A DNA stretch of 64,000 nucleotides from NCBI RefSeq assembly GCF_007992115.1, contig NZ_BJZQ01000003.1, positions 1 through 64,000 on the forward strand, given 5' to 3'. Both the position numbers and the translations under genes were made by a program. The DNA comes from Aeromicrobium flavum. GTDB taxonomy: Bacteria; Actinomycetota; Actinomycetes; Propionibacteriales; Nocardioidaceae. The notes below the pieces were generated by a model, which saw only the letters and a list, made by a program, of their open reading frames with translations, searched no databases and had not been told where the DNA came from. This document shows positions 28,546 to 38,828 of the stretch, piece after piece; the stretch's first letter is position 1, and the number at the start of each line of letters is the position of its first letter.

Positions 28546-29844
28546 ATGAGGATCGAGACGACCCCCGTCCCCGGACTGCTCGTCGTCCACCTCGACGTGC
28601 ACGGCGACAACCGTGGCTGGTTCAAGGAGAACTGGCAGCGCGAGAAGATGGTCGCCGCCGGGCTGCCCGACTTCGGTCCCGTCCAGCAGAACATCTCGTT
28701 CAACGCCACCGCGGGCACGATCCGCGGCGTCCACGCCGAGCCGTGGGACAAGTACGTCTCCGTGGCGGCGGGCCGCGCGTTCGGCGCGTGGGTCGACCTG
28801 CGTGAGGGCGACGCGTTCGGGACGACCTTCTGGACCGAGCTCGACCCGCAGACGGCCGTCTTCGTGCCGCGCGGCGTCGCCAACTCGTTCCAGGTGCTCG
28901 AGGACGGCACGGCCTACACGTACCTGGTCAACGACCACTGGTCGGCCGACGCGGTCTACGCCAACGTGAACCTGCTCGACCCGGCCCTGGCGATCCCGTG
29001 GCCGCTCCCCGTCGCCGAGATGTCCGACAAGGACCGCGCCCACCCCGTCCTGGCCGACGTCGAGCCGATGGCACCGCGCCGCACGGTCGTGATCGGCGCC
29101 GGCGGCCAGCTCGGCAAGGCGCTGCAGCAGGCGCTGCCGGGCGCCGAGTTCCACGACTTCCCCGAGGTCGACCTGTCCCGGCCCGAGACGCTCGACGCGA
29201 TCGACTGGACCGGCGTCGGCACCCTGATCAACGCCGCCGCGTACACGAACGTCGACGGCGCCGAGACGCCCGAGGGCCGGCGGCTGTGCTGGGCGATCAA
29301 CGTCACCGGGGTGGCGGCGATGGCCCGCATCGCGATCGAGCACGGCCTGACGTTCGTCAACGTCTCCAGCGACTACGTCTTCGACGGCACCGTCGAGGAG
29401 CACGAGGTCGACGAGCCGGTCTCGCCGCTGGGCGTCTACGGCCAGACGAAGGCGGCCACCGAGGCCGTCACGTCGGTCGTGCCGAGGAACTACCTCGTGC
29501 GCACGAGCTGGGTCGTGGGCGAGGGCGCGAACTTCGTCGACACGATGCGCCGCCTGGCCCGCGACGGCGTCTCACCGTCCGTCGTCGACGACCAGTTCGG
29601 CCGGCTCACTCCCGCCGCGGTCCTCGCCGAGGGGATCGTCGGCCTGCTCCGGTCGGGCGCGCCGTACGGGATCCACCACGTCACCGGCACCGGCCCGGTC
29701 GAGTCGTGGGCCGACATCGCCCGCCGCGTGTTCGCCGAGGAGGGCCGCGACCCCGCCGACGTCACCGGCGTCACCACCGAGGCCTACCTCGCCGGCCGCA
29801 CCGCCGCCCCCCGGCCGCGCCACTCGGCGCTCCGGCTGGGGTGA
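28546..29844 (+). CDS. rfbC-rfbD: Fused dTDP-4-dehydrorhamnose 3,5-epimerase / dTDP-4-dehydrorhamnose reductase
   Basis: One 432-aa protein carries the last two steps of dTDP-L-rhamnose synthesis. Residues 1 to about 180 form the cupin-like epimerase (DNRGWFKENW, QNISFNATAGTIRGVH, FVPRGVANSFQVLED). Residues from about 183 form the SDR reductase (TVVIGAGGQLGKALQQ, INAAAYTNVDGAE, VSSDYVFDGT, YGQTKAATE). In the epimerase the usual RGLHYQ is RGVHAE: the catalytic His is kept, the Gln is replaced. ATG 28546 follows a GAGGGAG ribosome site. A hairpin at 29846-29871 follows the stop. Confidence 0.88.
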   Translation: MRIETTPVPGLLVVHLDVHGDNRGWFKENWQREKMVAAGLPDFGPVQQNISFNATAGTIRGVHAEPWDKYVSVAAGRAFGAWVDLREGDAFGTTFWTELDPQTAVFVPRGVANSFQVLEDGTAYTYLVNDHWSADAVYANVNLLDPALAIPWPLPVAEMSDKDRAHPVLADVEPMAPRRTVVIGAGGQLGKALQQALPGAEFHDFPEVDLSRPETLDAIDWTGVGTLINAAAYTNVDGAETPEGRRLCWAINVTGVAAMARIAIEHGLTFVNVSSDYVFDGTVEEHEVDEPVSPLGVYGQTKAATEAVTSVVPRNYLVRTSWVVGEGANFVDTMRRLARDGVSPSVVDDQFGRLTPAAVLAEGIVGLLRSGAPYGIHHVTGTGPVESWADIARRVFAEEGRDPADVTGVTTEAYLAGRTAAPRPRHSALRLG

Positions 29845-29845
29845 C

Positions 29846-29871
29846 GTTTCCCCCGCAACGCGGTGGGAAAC
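29846..29871. terminator. Hairpin after rfbC-rfbD
   Basis: GTTTCCC pairs with GGGAAAC and the inner CCGC with GCGG around an AAC loop; one T is bulged. The 11-bp stem begins 2 nt after the stop codon. No long T-run follows, so it is a factor-dependent or weak intrinsic terminator candidate. Confidence 0.55.
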
Positions 29872-29902
29872 CACGCATGGTCCGCGGGTTAGGGTGGCCG
29901 GC

Positions 29903-30265
29903 GTGGCCCGCACGCTGACCCCGCTCGATCCCGCCGAGTTCGCCGAGGTCTGCGCCCGCATCGACGCGGGCACCGCCGAGCGCGCCGACCTCAAGGCCGC
30001 CACCAAGCACCTGCTCGCCCTGCTGCAGCGCAAGGCGCCCGGGCACAGCGTCGAGGTCCGCATCCCGCCGTTCGCCGCGATCCAGTGCATCGCGGGGGCC
30101 AGCCACACCCGCGGCACCCCGCCGGCGGTCGTCGAGACCGACCCCGAGACGTGGATCGCGCTCGCCCGGGGCCGGCTCGCATGGTCCGATGCGACGGTGC
30201 GCGCGAGTGGCGAGCGGTCGGACCTGTCGCCGTTGCTGCCGCTGGTCGACGCCTCGGGTCGGTAG
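29903..30265 (+). CDS. Small sterol-carrier (SCP2)-like protein
   Basis: A 120-aa protein of the type annotated in actinobacteria as sterol carrier family protein and often found near purF. It has an N-terminal helix region, then VEVRIPPFAAIQCIAG and a C-terminal WIALARGRLAWSDAT segment that matches the SCP2-like core. Ligand and role are unknown. GTG 29903 lies 7 nt after TAGGGT (29890-29895). It is followed after 10 nt by the cyclophilin gene, which has its own TAGGAT hexamer. Confidence 0.72.
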   Translation: MARTLTPLDPAEFAEVCARIDAGTAERADLKAATKHLLALLQRKAPGHSVEVRIPPFAAIQCIAGASHTRGTPPAVVETDPETWIALARGRLAWSDATVRASGERSDLSPLLPLVDASGR

Positions 30266-30275
30266 GATCCGGCGC

Positions 30276-30896
30276 ATGCGTCTTCGTCTCCTGGCCCTGC
30301 TCGCCCTCCTCGCCCCGGTCCTCGTCGCCTGCGGTGGTGACGACGGCGGCGGCTCCGACGCCGCCTCCGACGAGACGTGCAGCTACGTCAAGGACGGCGA
30401 CGCCGCCAAGGAGGCGAAGCTGCCGCCGTCGGAGCCCACCTCCGCCGAGACGCTGACGGTCGCGACGAACCGCGGCGACATCAAGCTCACGCTCACGCCC
30501 GACGCGGTGCCGTGCACCGTCAACTCTTTCGTCTCGCTCGCCGAGCAGGGCTACTTCGACGACACCAAGTGCCACCGCCTCGTGCCGGGCTTCGTGCTGC
30601 AGTGCGGCGACCCGGCCGCGACGGGCGCCGGCGGACCGGGCTACCGGTTCGACGACGAGCTGACCGGCGACGAGACGTACCCGGCCGGCACCCTCGCGAT
30701 GGCCAACGCGGGCCCGGACACCAACGGATCGCAGTTCTTCATCGTCCTGGCCGACGCCGAGCTCCCGCCGAGCTACACCGTCTTCGGCAAGGTCGACGAG
30801 GCCGGACTGGCCGTCGCCCGCGCGATCGAGAAGGACGGCAACGGCCCGGACGGGGTGGCCCCCGCCAAGGACGTCGTCATCGAGTCCGTCTCCTGA
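30276..30896 (+). CDS. Lipoprotein peptidyl-prolyl cis-trans isomerase (cyclophilin type)
   Basis: A 206-aa exported cyclophilin assisting folding outside the membrane. A signal sequence of about 19 residues ends in the lipobox LVAC, followed by a Gly/Asp/Ser linker. The cyclophilin domain (from about residue 60) shows NRGDIKLTL, FHRL-like CHRLVPGFVLQCGDP, and NGSQFFIVLAD, the usual catalytic and binding stretches. ATG 30276 is 7 nt after TAGGAT (30263-30268). The stop is 4 nt from the convergent acyl-CoA synthetase stop. Confidence 0.9.
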   Translation: MRLRLLALLALLAPVLVACGGDDGGGSDAASDETCSYVKDGDAAKEAKLPPSEPTSAETLTVATNRGDIKLTLTPDAVPCTVNSFVSLAEQGYFDDTKCHRLVPGFVLQCGDPAATGAGGPGYRFDDELTGDETYPAGTLAMANAGPDTNGSQFFIVLADAELPPSYTVFGKVDEAGLAVARAIEKDGNGPDGVAPAKDVVIESVS

Positions 30897-30900
30897 GCGC

Positions 30901-32451
<1,551 letters not shown>

Positions 32452-32484
32452 GGGCTCTCCTGGAGGACGGCACGGGCACGGGCT

Positions 32485-32500
32485 TGTGATGTGGCTCACA
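32485..32500. promoter_or_regulatory. Perfect Crp/GlxR-type site upstream of acyl-CoA synthetase
   Basis: TGTGATGTGGCTCACA matches the TGTGA-N6-TCACA consensus exactly. It lies 34 nt upstream of the acyl-CoA synthetase start, over the expected transcription start, in the gap divergent to purF. Such a position favours repression. Confidence 0.6.
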
Positions 32501-32616
32501 CGCTAGCGCCCGGCGACAAGGAGCGGAAGACTTCCAGTCAGCCGTGACTGTTTCTTCCCGCGTCCGGGTTTCCCGGGCCGGTCATCGCGCGGGTGTGCGG
32601 CCGCTAGACTGGCGGC

Positions 32617-34113
32617 GTGCCCCGCGGAGATGGTCTCCTGACCCACGAGCTCGACCCCGCTGACGCCGGACCCCAGGACGCCTGCGGCGTCTTCGGTGTC
32701 TGGGCCCCCGGCGAGGAAGTCGCCAAGCTGACGTACTTCGGCCTCTACGCCCTGCAGCACCGCGGGCAGGAGTCGGCCGGCATCGCCGTGAGCAACGGCC
32801 GCCAGATCCTGGTCTACAAGGACATGGGCCTGGTGTCGCAGGTGTTCGACGAGGCCACCCTGGAGTCCCTCCAGGGCGAGATCGCCATCGGCCACGCCCG
32901 ATACTCCACGACCGGCGCGAGCGTCTGGCAGAACGCGCAGCCCACGTTCCGCCCCACGGCGCAGGGTTCGGTGGCCCTCGGCCACAACGGCAACCTCACC
33001 AACACCCACGAGCTGGTGCAGCTGCTGCTCGAGCGCACCGCCGACGACCCGAAGTCGGCCCACGCCGAGACCGCCACCACCGACACGTCCGTGATGGCGT
33101 CCCTGCTGTCGTCCTACCGCGACCGCTCGGTCGAGGACGCCGCGATGGAGGTCCTGCCGAAGCTGCGGGGTGCCTTCTCCCTCGTCTTCATGGACGAGTC
33201 CACGCTCTATGCGGCGCGCGACCCCCAGGGCGTCCGCCCGCTCGTGCTCGGCCGGCTCGAGCGGGGCTGGGTCGTCGCCAGCGAGACCGCCGCCCTCGAC
33301 ATCGTGGGCGCCTCGTACATCCGCGAGATCGAGCCGGGCGAGTTCGTCGCCATCGACGAGAACGGCCTGCGGACCAGCCGGTTCGCCGAGGCGGCGCCGA
33401 AGGGCTGCATCTTCGAGTACGTCTACCTGGCCCGTCCCGACACCACGATCAACGACCAGCGCGTCTTCAGCGTCCGCGAGCGCATCGGTCGCAAGCTGGC
33501 GCGCACCGCTCCGGTCGAGGCCGACCTGGTCATCCCGGTCCCGGAGTCGGGCACGCCCGCGGCGATCGGCTACGCCGAGGAGAGCGGCATCCCGTTCGGC
33601 CACGGCCTGGTCAAGAACGCCTACGTCGGCCGCACGTTCATCCAGCCGTCGCAGACGATCCGCCAGCTGGGCATTCGGCTCAAGCTCAACCCGCTCCGCG
33701 ACGTGATCGCCGGCAAGCGCCTGGTGGTGGTGGACGACTCGATCGTGCGCGGCAACACCCAGCGCGCCCTCGTGCGCATGCTGCGCGAGTTCGGTGCCGC
33801 CGAGATCCACGTGCGCATCTCCAGTCCGCCGATCAAGTGGCCCTGCTTCTACGGCATCGACTTCGCGACCCGTGCTGAGCTGATCGCGACCGGCCTCTCG
33901 GTCGACGAGATCCGCCGGTCGATCGGCGCCGACACGCTGTCCTACGTCGAGCTGGACGACCTCATCGAGGCCACCAACGTCCCGGGCGACAACATGTGCC
34001 GGGCGTGCTTCGACGGCGTGTACCCCATCGAGCTGCCCGATGACGACCTCATCGGCAAGCACCTGTTGGAGCTGCCGGCCAACGGAACCGAGCCCCTGAA
34101 GGTGATCCAGTGA
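32617..34113 (+). CDS. purF: Amidophosphoribosyltransferase
   Basis: Committed step of de novo purine synthesis, making phosphoribosylamine from PRPP and glutamine. The 498-aa product has a 22-residue propeptide before the N-terminal nucleophile Cys23 (ACGVFG), LYALQHRGQESAG in the glutaminase domain, and the PRPP loop VVVDDSIVRGNT. Cysteines in KGCIFEY, WPCFYGID and MCRACFDG suit the iron-sulfur cluster of the Bacillus-type enzyme. The GTG start is 6 nt after TAGACT (32605-32610). purM overlaps by 4 nt. Confidence 0.95.
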   Translation: MPRGDGLLTHELDPADAGPQDACGVFGVWAPGEEVAKLTYFGLYALQHRGQESAGIAVSNGRQILVYKDMGLVSQVFDEATLESLQGEIAIGHARYSTTGASVWQNAQPTFRPTAQGSVALGHNGNLTNTHELVQLLLERTADDPKSAHAETATTDTSVMASLLSSYRDRSVEDAAMEVLPKLRGAFSLVFMDESTLYAARDPQGVRPLVLGRLERGWVVASETAALDIVGASYIREIEPGEFVAIDENGLRTSRFAEAAPKGCIFEYVYLARPDTTINDQRVFSVRERIGRKLARTAPVEADLVIPVPESGTPAAIGYAEESGIPFGHGLVKNAYVGRTFIQPSQTIRQLGIRLKLNPLRDVIAGKRLVVVDDSIVRGNTQRALVRMLREFGAAEIHVRISSPPIKWPCFYGIDFATRAELIATGLSVDEIRRSIGADTLSYVELDDLIEATNVPGDNMCRACFDGVYPIELPDDDLIGKHLLELPANGTEPLKVIQ

Positions 34114-35153
34114 CCTCCTACGCCTCCGCCGGAGTCTCGATCGAGGAGGGCGACCGCGCCGTCGACCTCATGAAGCAGTGGGTCGCGAAGGCGACCCGGC
34201 CGGAGGTCGTCGGCGGCATCGGCGGCTTCGCCGGACTGTTCGACGCCTCGGCGCTCAAGAGCTACACGCGCCCGCTGCTGGCCACCAGTGCCGACGGGGT
34301 CGGCACGAAGGTCGCCATCGCGCAGGCGATGGACCGCCACGACACGATCGGCTTCGACCTGGTCGGCATGCTCGTCGACGACCTGGTGGTCTGCGGTGCC
34401 GAGCCGCTGTTCCTCACCGACTACATCGCCTGCGGCAAGGTCGTGCCGGAGCGGATCGCCGACATCGTCAAGGGCATCGCGGCGGCGTGCGTCGAGACCG
34501 GCACCGCCCTGCTGGGCGGCGAGACCGCCGAGCACCCCGGACTGCTGGGCGTCGACGAGTACGACGTCGCCGGCTCCACCACGGGCGTCGTCGAGGCCGA
34601 CCGCCTGCTGGGCGCCGACCTGGTCCGCGACGGCGACGTTGTGATCGCCATGGCCTCCTCGGGCCTGCACTCCAACGGCTACTCGCTCGTGCGCCACGTC
34701 TTCTTCGACATCGCCGGCTGGCAGCTCGACCGCGAGGTCCCCGAGTTCGGACACACGCTGGGCGAGGAGCTGCTGACGCCCACCCGGCTCTACACGAAGC
34801 CGTGCCTGGCGCTGGCCGACGGCGTCGAGGTCCACGCGATGTCGCACATCACCGGCGGCGGCCTGGCGGCCAACCTCGAGCGGGTCCTGCCCGACACGGT
34901 CTCGGTCCGCCTCGATCGCTCGTCGTGGACCCCGGCCCCGGTCTTCTCCCTCGTCGGCGAGCTGGGCGGCGTCGCCCAGGCCGACCTCGACCAGGCCCTC
35001 AACATGGGCGTGGGCATGGTCGCGGTGGTGGCCCAGGAGGCCGCCGATGCGGCGGTCGCGCTGCTCGGGTCGCACGGCGTCGACGCCTGGATCGCCGGAG
35101 AGGTCGGCGCGGCCGACCAGTACGCAGCGGGCGGTTGCGTCACTCTCGGCTGA
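34110..35153 (+). CDS. purM: Phosphoribosylformylglycinamidine cyclo-ligase
   Basis: Fifth purine step, closing the imidazole ring to make AIR with ATP. The 347-aa product shows TSADGVGTKV, the FLTDYIACGKV region, LLGGETAEHPGL and the C-terminal AHITGGG-like SHITGGGLAANLERVLP. The GTG start overlaps the purF stop (GTGA), indicating coupled translation. Length and motifs are complete. Confidence 0.95.
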   Translation: MTSYASAGVSIEEGDRAVDLMKQWVAKATRPEVVGGIGGFAGLFDASALKSYTRPLLATSADGVGTKVAIAQAMDRHDTIGFDLVGMLVDDLVVCGAEPLFLTDYIACGKVVPERIADIVKGIAAACVETGTALLGGETAEHPGLLGVDEYDVAGSTTGVVEADRLLGADLVRDGDVVIAMASSGLHSNGYSLVRHVFFDIAGWQLDREVPEFGHTLGEELLTPTRLYTKPCLALADGVEVHAMSHITGGGLAANLERVLPDTVSVRLDRSSWTPAPVFSLVGELGGVAQADLDQALNMGVGMVAVVAQEAADAAVALLGSHGVDAWIAGEVGAADQYAAGGCVTLG

Positions 35154-35278
35154 CGATATTGGCTGCGATCACGGTTCGGGCACGCGCCGAACCGGGGGTC
35201 GTGCATGCGTTCTGGGAACGTTTGGGTACGCTGGGGAGCACGACATACTGGACCACTGAGTGCGAGGGGGTCGAGCCC

Positions 35279-35455
35279 ATGGGCCGCGGCCGTGCGAAAG
35301 CGAAGCAGACCAAGGTCGCTCGCGATCTCAAGTACCGGACATTGGACACTGATTTCAATGATCTGGCCCGAGAACTTCACGGAGAGTCCGGTGACCCAAT
35401 CCCGGACCAGTACGTGGATCTCGCCAAGGAGCTGGGGGGACCTGCCGCCAGCTGA
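35279..35455 (+). CDS. DUF3073 small protein
   Basis: A 58-aa basic protein starting MGRGRAKAKQTKVARDLKY, followed by an acidic half with a DLARELHG helix and DLAKELGG at the end. It matches the actinobacterial DUF3073 family, which typically follows purM. Function unknown; the basic N-terminus might bind nucleic acid (inference). It lies 125 nt after purM, and tandem hairpins follow it. The reading frame is open far upstream, but only the last 58 codons look real. Confidence 0.8.
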   Translation: MGRGRAKAKQTKVARDLKYRTLDTDFNDLARELHGESGDPIPDQYVDLAKELGGPAAS

Positions 35456-35475
35456 GCGGCCGGTCGATGTTCTCT

Positions 35476-35492
35476 CCACGGCTGAGCCGTGG
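35476..35492. terminator. Small hairpin after DUF3073
   Basis: CCACGGCT and AGCCGTGG form an 8-bp perfect stem with a 1-nt loop, 21 nt after the DUF3073 stop and just before a stronger hairpin. Confidence 0.45.
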
Positions 35493-35509
35493 GACCCACG
35501 TAACGCAGG

Positions 35510-35539
35510 ACCCGCGGGGCACGTCCGTGCCCCGCGGGT
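35510..35539. terminator. Strong hairpin terminator between DUF3073 and the MMPL gene
   Basis: A perfect 13-bp stem (ACCCGCGGGGCAC / GTGCCCCGCGGGT) with a GTCC loop is followed by TTCTT. It lies between convergent genes and can serve both. Confidence 0.85.
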
Positions 35540-35573
35540 TCTTGGTGTCCGCTCGCGCGGTGTCGGTCGCCGC

Positions 35574-37625
35574 TCAGCGTGAGAGCTTGCTGGGCCACCA
35601 GAACCAGCGCCCGCACAGCGAGACGATGGCCGGCGTCGCGACGCCGCGCACCAGCACGGTGTCCAGCAGCACGCCGAAGCCGACGACCACGCCCAGCTGC
35701 GCGAGCAGCACCAGCGGCAGGACGCCGAGCACCGTGAACACCGCGGCCAGCAGCACGCCGGCGCTGGTGATCACGCCGCCGGTGACGGCCAGGGCCGTGA
35801 CGATCGACTTCGTCGGGTCGCCCGTGCGGCGCATCTCCTCGCGGGCTCGCGCCGTCAGGAAGATGTTGTAGTCAACGCCCAGGGCGACCAGGAAGATGAA
35901 GGCCAGCAGCGGCGTGCTGACGTCCATCGCCGACCAGCCCAGCAGGTGGTCGAACAGCAGCCAGCCCACGCCGAGCGCGGAGAAGTACGACAGCACCGTC
36001 GTGGCGCAGAGCACGACGGCGGCGACGACCGAGCGCAGCAGGATGAGCAGCATCAGCAGCACGATCGCCAGGACGATCGGGATCACGCGGCCCCGGTCGT
36101 CGGTGGCGGTCTGGGCCTCGTCGAGCGCCTGGGCGTCGGGCCCGCCGACGAGGGCGTCCGGGTCGGCGTCGCTCACGGCGGCGCGCAGGTCCTCGACGGC
36201 CGTCAGGGCCCGGTCGCTCTCGGGGGCCACGGACAGCACGACCTGCACCTCCGCCAGGTCCTCCGCCGCGCCGGCGGGGCGCGCGCTCTCGACGCCGTCG
36301 ACCCCGTTCGCCGCCTCCGTGACGGCCTCGACCTTGTCGGGAGAGGTGGCGATGACGGTGGGCGCCGAGATGCCGGCGGGGAACGTCTTGCCCAGCGTCT
36401 CCTGGGCGGTGATCGACTCGGGTGTGTCCAGGAACTGCTCGCTCTGGCCGAGGCCCGTGGTGAGGCCGATCGTGCCGGCGGCCATGGCGCCGAGGATCGC
36501 CAGGGCGCCGATCGTGGTGGGCCAGGGCTTGTCGGTCACGGTCTTGCCGACGCGGTACCACCAGCCCTTCTCCGAGGGGTCGGCGTCGCCGTTGCGCGGC
36601 ACGAACGGCCAGAACAGCCAGCGGCCGGGCAGCACCATCGCCGAGGGCAGCACCAGCAGCGCGAACGCGACGGCCACGACGATGCCGATCGCCCCGGCCA
36701 GGCCGATGCCGCTGACGAAGGGCGAGTCGGCGATCAGCAGCGAGAGCAGGGCCAGGATCACGGTGCCCGAGCTGGACAGGATCGCCGGCGCGGCCCCGCC
36801 GACGGCGGTCTGCATCGCCTCGTGGCGGGACTCGTGGCGGCGCAGCTCCTCGCGGTAGCGGGCGATCAGCAGCAGGGCGTAGTTGGTGCCCGCGCCGAAC
36901 ACCAGCACCGAGGTGATGCCGGTGATGGATCCGTCGATGCCGAAGTCGAAGGCGCCCGAGAAGCCCTCCAGGGTGCGGGCGGCCACGCGGTCGCCGATGC
37001 CGATGACGGTCAGCGGCACGAGCCACAGCCACGGGCTGCGGTAGGTGATGATCAGCAGCAGCGCGACGACCGCCGCGGTGACGGCCAGCAGGCGCACGTC
37101 GGCGCCGTCGAAGACCTTGCCGAGGTCGGCCTGCACGGCGGGGGCGCCGGTGACCTCCGAGCGGAGGCCGTCGGGGAGGTCGGTCTTCGCGAGCTGGCGG
37201 ATGTCCTCGACCAGCGCGGAGTTCTCGTCGGACTCCAGCCTGGTCTCGACGGGGATGGCCACGATCGCCGCGGCCCCGTCCTCGGACGGCACTGGGGGAC
37301 TGGCCTGCAGGTCGAGCTCGGTGGAGATCGCCTCGGAGCGCGCGCCGAGGGCCTTGAGGTCCTCGGGCGTCAGGCCCCCCTCGCGGGAGTACACGACGAT
37401 CGCGGGCGACTCGTCCGCCTCGGGCAGCTCCTTGAGCAGCTCGGCTGCGCGGGCCGACTCGGCCGAGTCGGGCAGGTTCGATCCGGCGGACGATCCCGTG
37501 GTCGGCTCCGGCGCGAACGCCATGATCAGGCCGGCGACGACCAGCCCGAGCAGGACGACGACGATCGAGCGGCGCGGGCCGACGAGACGGGCGAGGGGGA
37601 AGGACCGATGGTCGATGGACTCCAC
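35574..37625 (-). CDS. MMPL-family (RND-type) membrane transporter
   Basis: A 683-aa inner-membrane transporter of the MMPL/RND class, likely exporting lipids or lipophilic compounds using proton motive force. It has the two-repeat layout: TM1 (about residues 18-36), an extracellular loop, a bundle of five TMs with the VFGAGTNYALLLIARYREEL motif, then a second TM9, loop and TM bundle with VDYNIFLTARAREEM. The substrate is not inferable. GTG 37625 lies 7 nt after TAACCT (minus strand). The palindrome at 37637-37647 directly abuts this -10, suggesting repression by an unlinked regulator. Confidence 0.88.
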   Translation of the reverse strand: MESIDHRSFPLARLVGPRRSIVVVLLGLVVAGLIMAFAPEPTTGSSAGSNLPDSAESARAAELLKELPEADESPAIVVYSREGGLTPEDLKALGARSEAISTELDLQASPPVPSEDGAAAIVAIPVETRLESDENSALVEDIRQLAKTDLPDGLRSEVTGAPAVQADLGKVFDGADVRLLAVTAAVVALLLIITYRSPWLWLVPLTVIGIGDRVAARTLEGFSGAFDFGIDGSITGITSVLVFGAGTNYALLLIARYREELRRHESRHEAMQTAVGGAAPAILSSSGTVILALLSLLIADSPFVSGIGLAGAIGIVVAVAFALLVLPSAMVLPGRWLFWPFVPRNGDADPSEKGWWYRVGKTVTDKPWPTTIGALAILGAMAAGTIGLTTGLGQSEQFLDTPESITAQETLGKTFPAGISAPTVIATSPDKVEAVTEAANGVDGVESARPAGAAEDLAEVQVVLSVAPESDRALTAVEDLRAAVSDADPDALVGGPDAQALDEAQTATDDRGRVIPIVLAIVLLMLLILLRSVVAAVVLCATTVLSYFSALGVGWLLFDHLLGWSAMDVSTPLLAFIFLVALGVDYNIFLTARAREEMRRTGDPTKSIVTALAVTGGVITSAGVLLAAVFTVLGVLPLVLLAQLGVVVGFGVLLDTVLVRGVATPAIVSLCGRWFWWPSKLSR

Positions 37626-37636
37626 GCGTAGAAGGT

Positions 37637-37647
37637 TAGACTGTCTA
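37637..37647. promoter_or_regulatory. Candidate operator of the MMPL gene
   Basis: TAGACTGTCTA is a perfect 5-bp inverted repeat with a 1-nt centre. It overlaps the upstream edge of the putative -10 of the MMPL gene, in the 42-nt gap behind the amino-acid dehydrogenase. Confidence 0.45.
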
Positions 37648-37667
37648 GCGAAATTCCATCTGCCGGG

Positions 37668-38744
37668 TCACGGCACGAGGATCTGCCCCAGCCGACCGAT
37701 CTCGCGGATCCGCTGCTCGGCCTGACGGTCGGCGGCCTCGGCGGTGGTGATGCCCTCGGCGGCCGCGCGCTCGAGCACGGCGAGGGTCGTGTCGAAGATG
37801 CCGGTGGCGCGTGCCTTCGCCCGGTCGAACGAGAATCCGCTGGGGTCGAGCTCGTCGGCCACCTGGATCACGCCGCCGGAGTTCACGCAGTAGTCCGGGG
37901 CGTAGACGATGCCGCGGTCGGAGACCAGCTTGCCGATGCCGTCGTGCGCCAGCTGGTTGTTGGCGGCACCCGCGACGACCTTGGCGGTCAGCAACTCGAC
38001 GCTCGTCTCGTCGAGCGCTCCGCCCAGGGCGCACGGCGCGTAGACGTCGAGGTCGGCGGCGATCAGCGCCTCGGTCGACTCGGCCACCTCGATCGACGGG
38101 TGCTGCCCGACCAGGCGTGCCACCGCGTCGGAGTCGATGTCGGTGACGACGACGCGGGCGTCCTCCTCGACGAGGTGCGCCGTGAGGTGCCGGCCGACCT
38201 TGCCGACGCCGGCGATCCCGACGCGCCTGCCCGCGAGCGAGGTGTCGCCCCACGTGTACTGGGCCGCGGCCCGCATTCCCTGGTAGACGCCGAAGGCGGT
38301 GAGGACGCTCGAGTCGCCGGCGCCTCCGTGGTCGACGGTGCGCCCGGTGACGTAGTCGCACTCACGGGCGACGACGTCCATGTCGGCGGAGTACGTGCCC
38401 ACGTCGCAGGCGGTGAAGTAGCGCCCGTTCAGCGTCTGGACGAAGCGTCCGTAGGCGCGCAGCAGGGCCTCGGACTTGTCGGTGCGCGGGTCGCCGATGA
38501 TGACGGCCTTGCCGCCGCCGAGATCGAGTCCGGCGAGGGCGTTCTTGTAGGCCATGCCCTGGCTGAGGTTGAGCACGTCCGCGAGCGCATCGGCCTCGCT
38601 GGCGTAGGGGAAGAACCGCGTGCCGCCGAGGCCGGGACCGAGGGCGGTGGAGTACAGGGCGATGATCGCCCGCAGTCCGGAGGCCTCGTCGTGGCAGAAG
38701 ACGACTTGCTCGTGGTGGGTGCCGAAGCTGCTGGGCGTGCTCAT
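37668..38744 (-). CDS. vdh: Leu/Val/Phe-type amino acid dehydrogenase (probably valine dehydrogenase)
   Basis: NAD-dependent oxidative deaminase of branched-chain (or aromatic) amino acids, feeding keto acids to catabolism and branched fatty acids. The 358-aa product has [10 protein letters not shown], the catalytic-Lys stretch [17 protein letters not shown], the [19 protein letters not shown]-binding motif, and [10 protein letters not shown]. Valine specificity is inferred from similarity to actinobacterial enzymes. ATG 38744 is preceded by an AGGAAGAGGAAG ribosome site. Confidence 0.88.
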   Translation of the reverse strand: MSTPSSFGTHHEQVVFCHDEASGLRAIIALYSTALGPGLGGTRFFPYASEADALADVLNLSQGMAYKNALAGLDLGGGKAVIIGDPRTDKSEALLRAYGRFVQTLNGRYFTACDVGTYSADMDVVARECDYVTGRTVDHGGAGDSSVLTAFGVYQGMRAAAQYTWGDTSLAGRRVGIAGVGKVGRHLTAHLVEEDARVVVTDIDSDAVARLVGQHPSIEVAESTEALIAADLDVYAPCALGGALDETSVELLTAKVVAGAANNQLAHDGIGKLVSDRGIVYAPDYCVNSGGVIQVADELDPSGFSFDRAKARATGIFDTTLAVLERAAAEGITTAEAADRQAEQRIREIGRLGQILVP

Positions 38745-38828
38745 GCTTCCTCTTCCTGGGCTGGCGGGGGTGGTGCCGACCGGTCGGTGGTGGGTCGCGG
38801 CCGGGGGTGGTGGTCGCTGTGACCCACG

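Noticed and set aside
35154-35278. Promoter or small RNA in the purM-DUF3073 gap
   Set aside because: GGGAACG and TACGCT are present, but spacing does not fit a clear sigma-factor consensus and no stable structure was seen.
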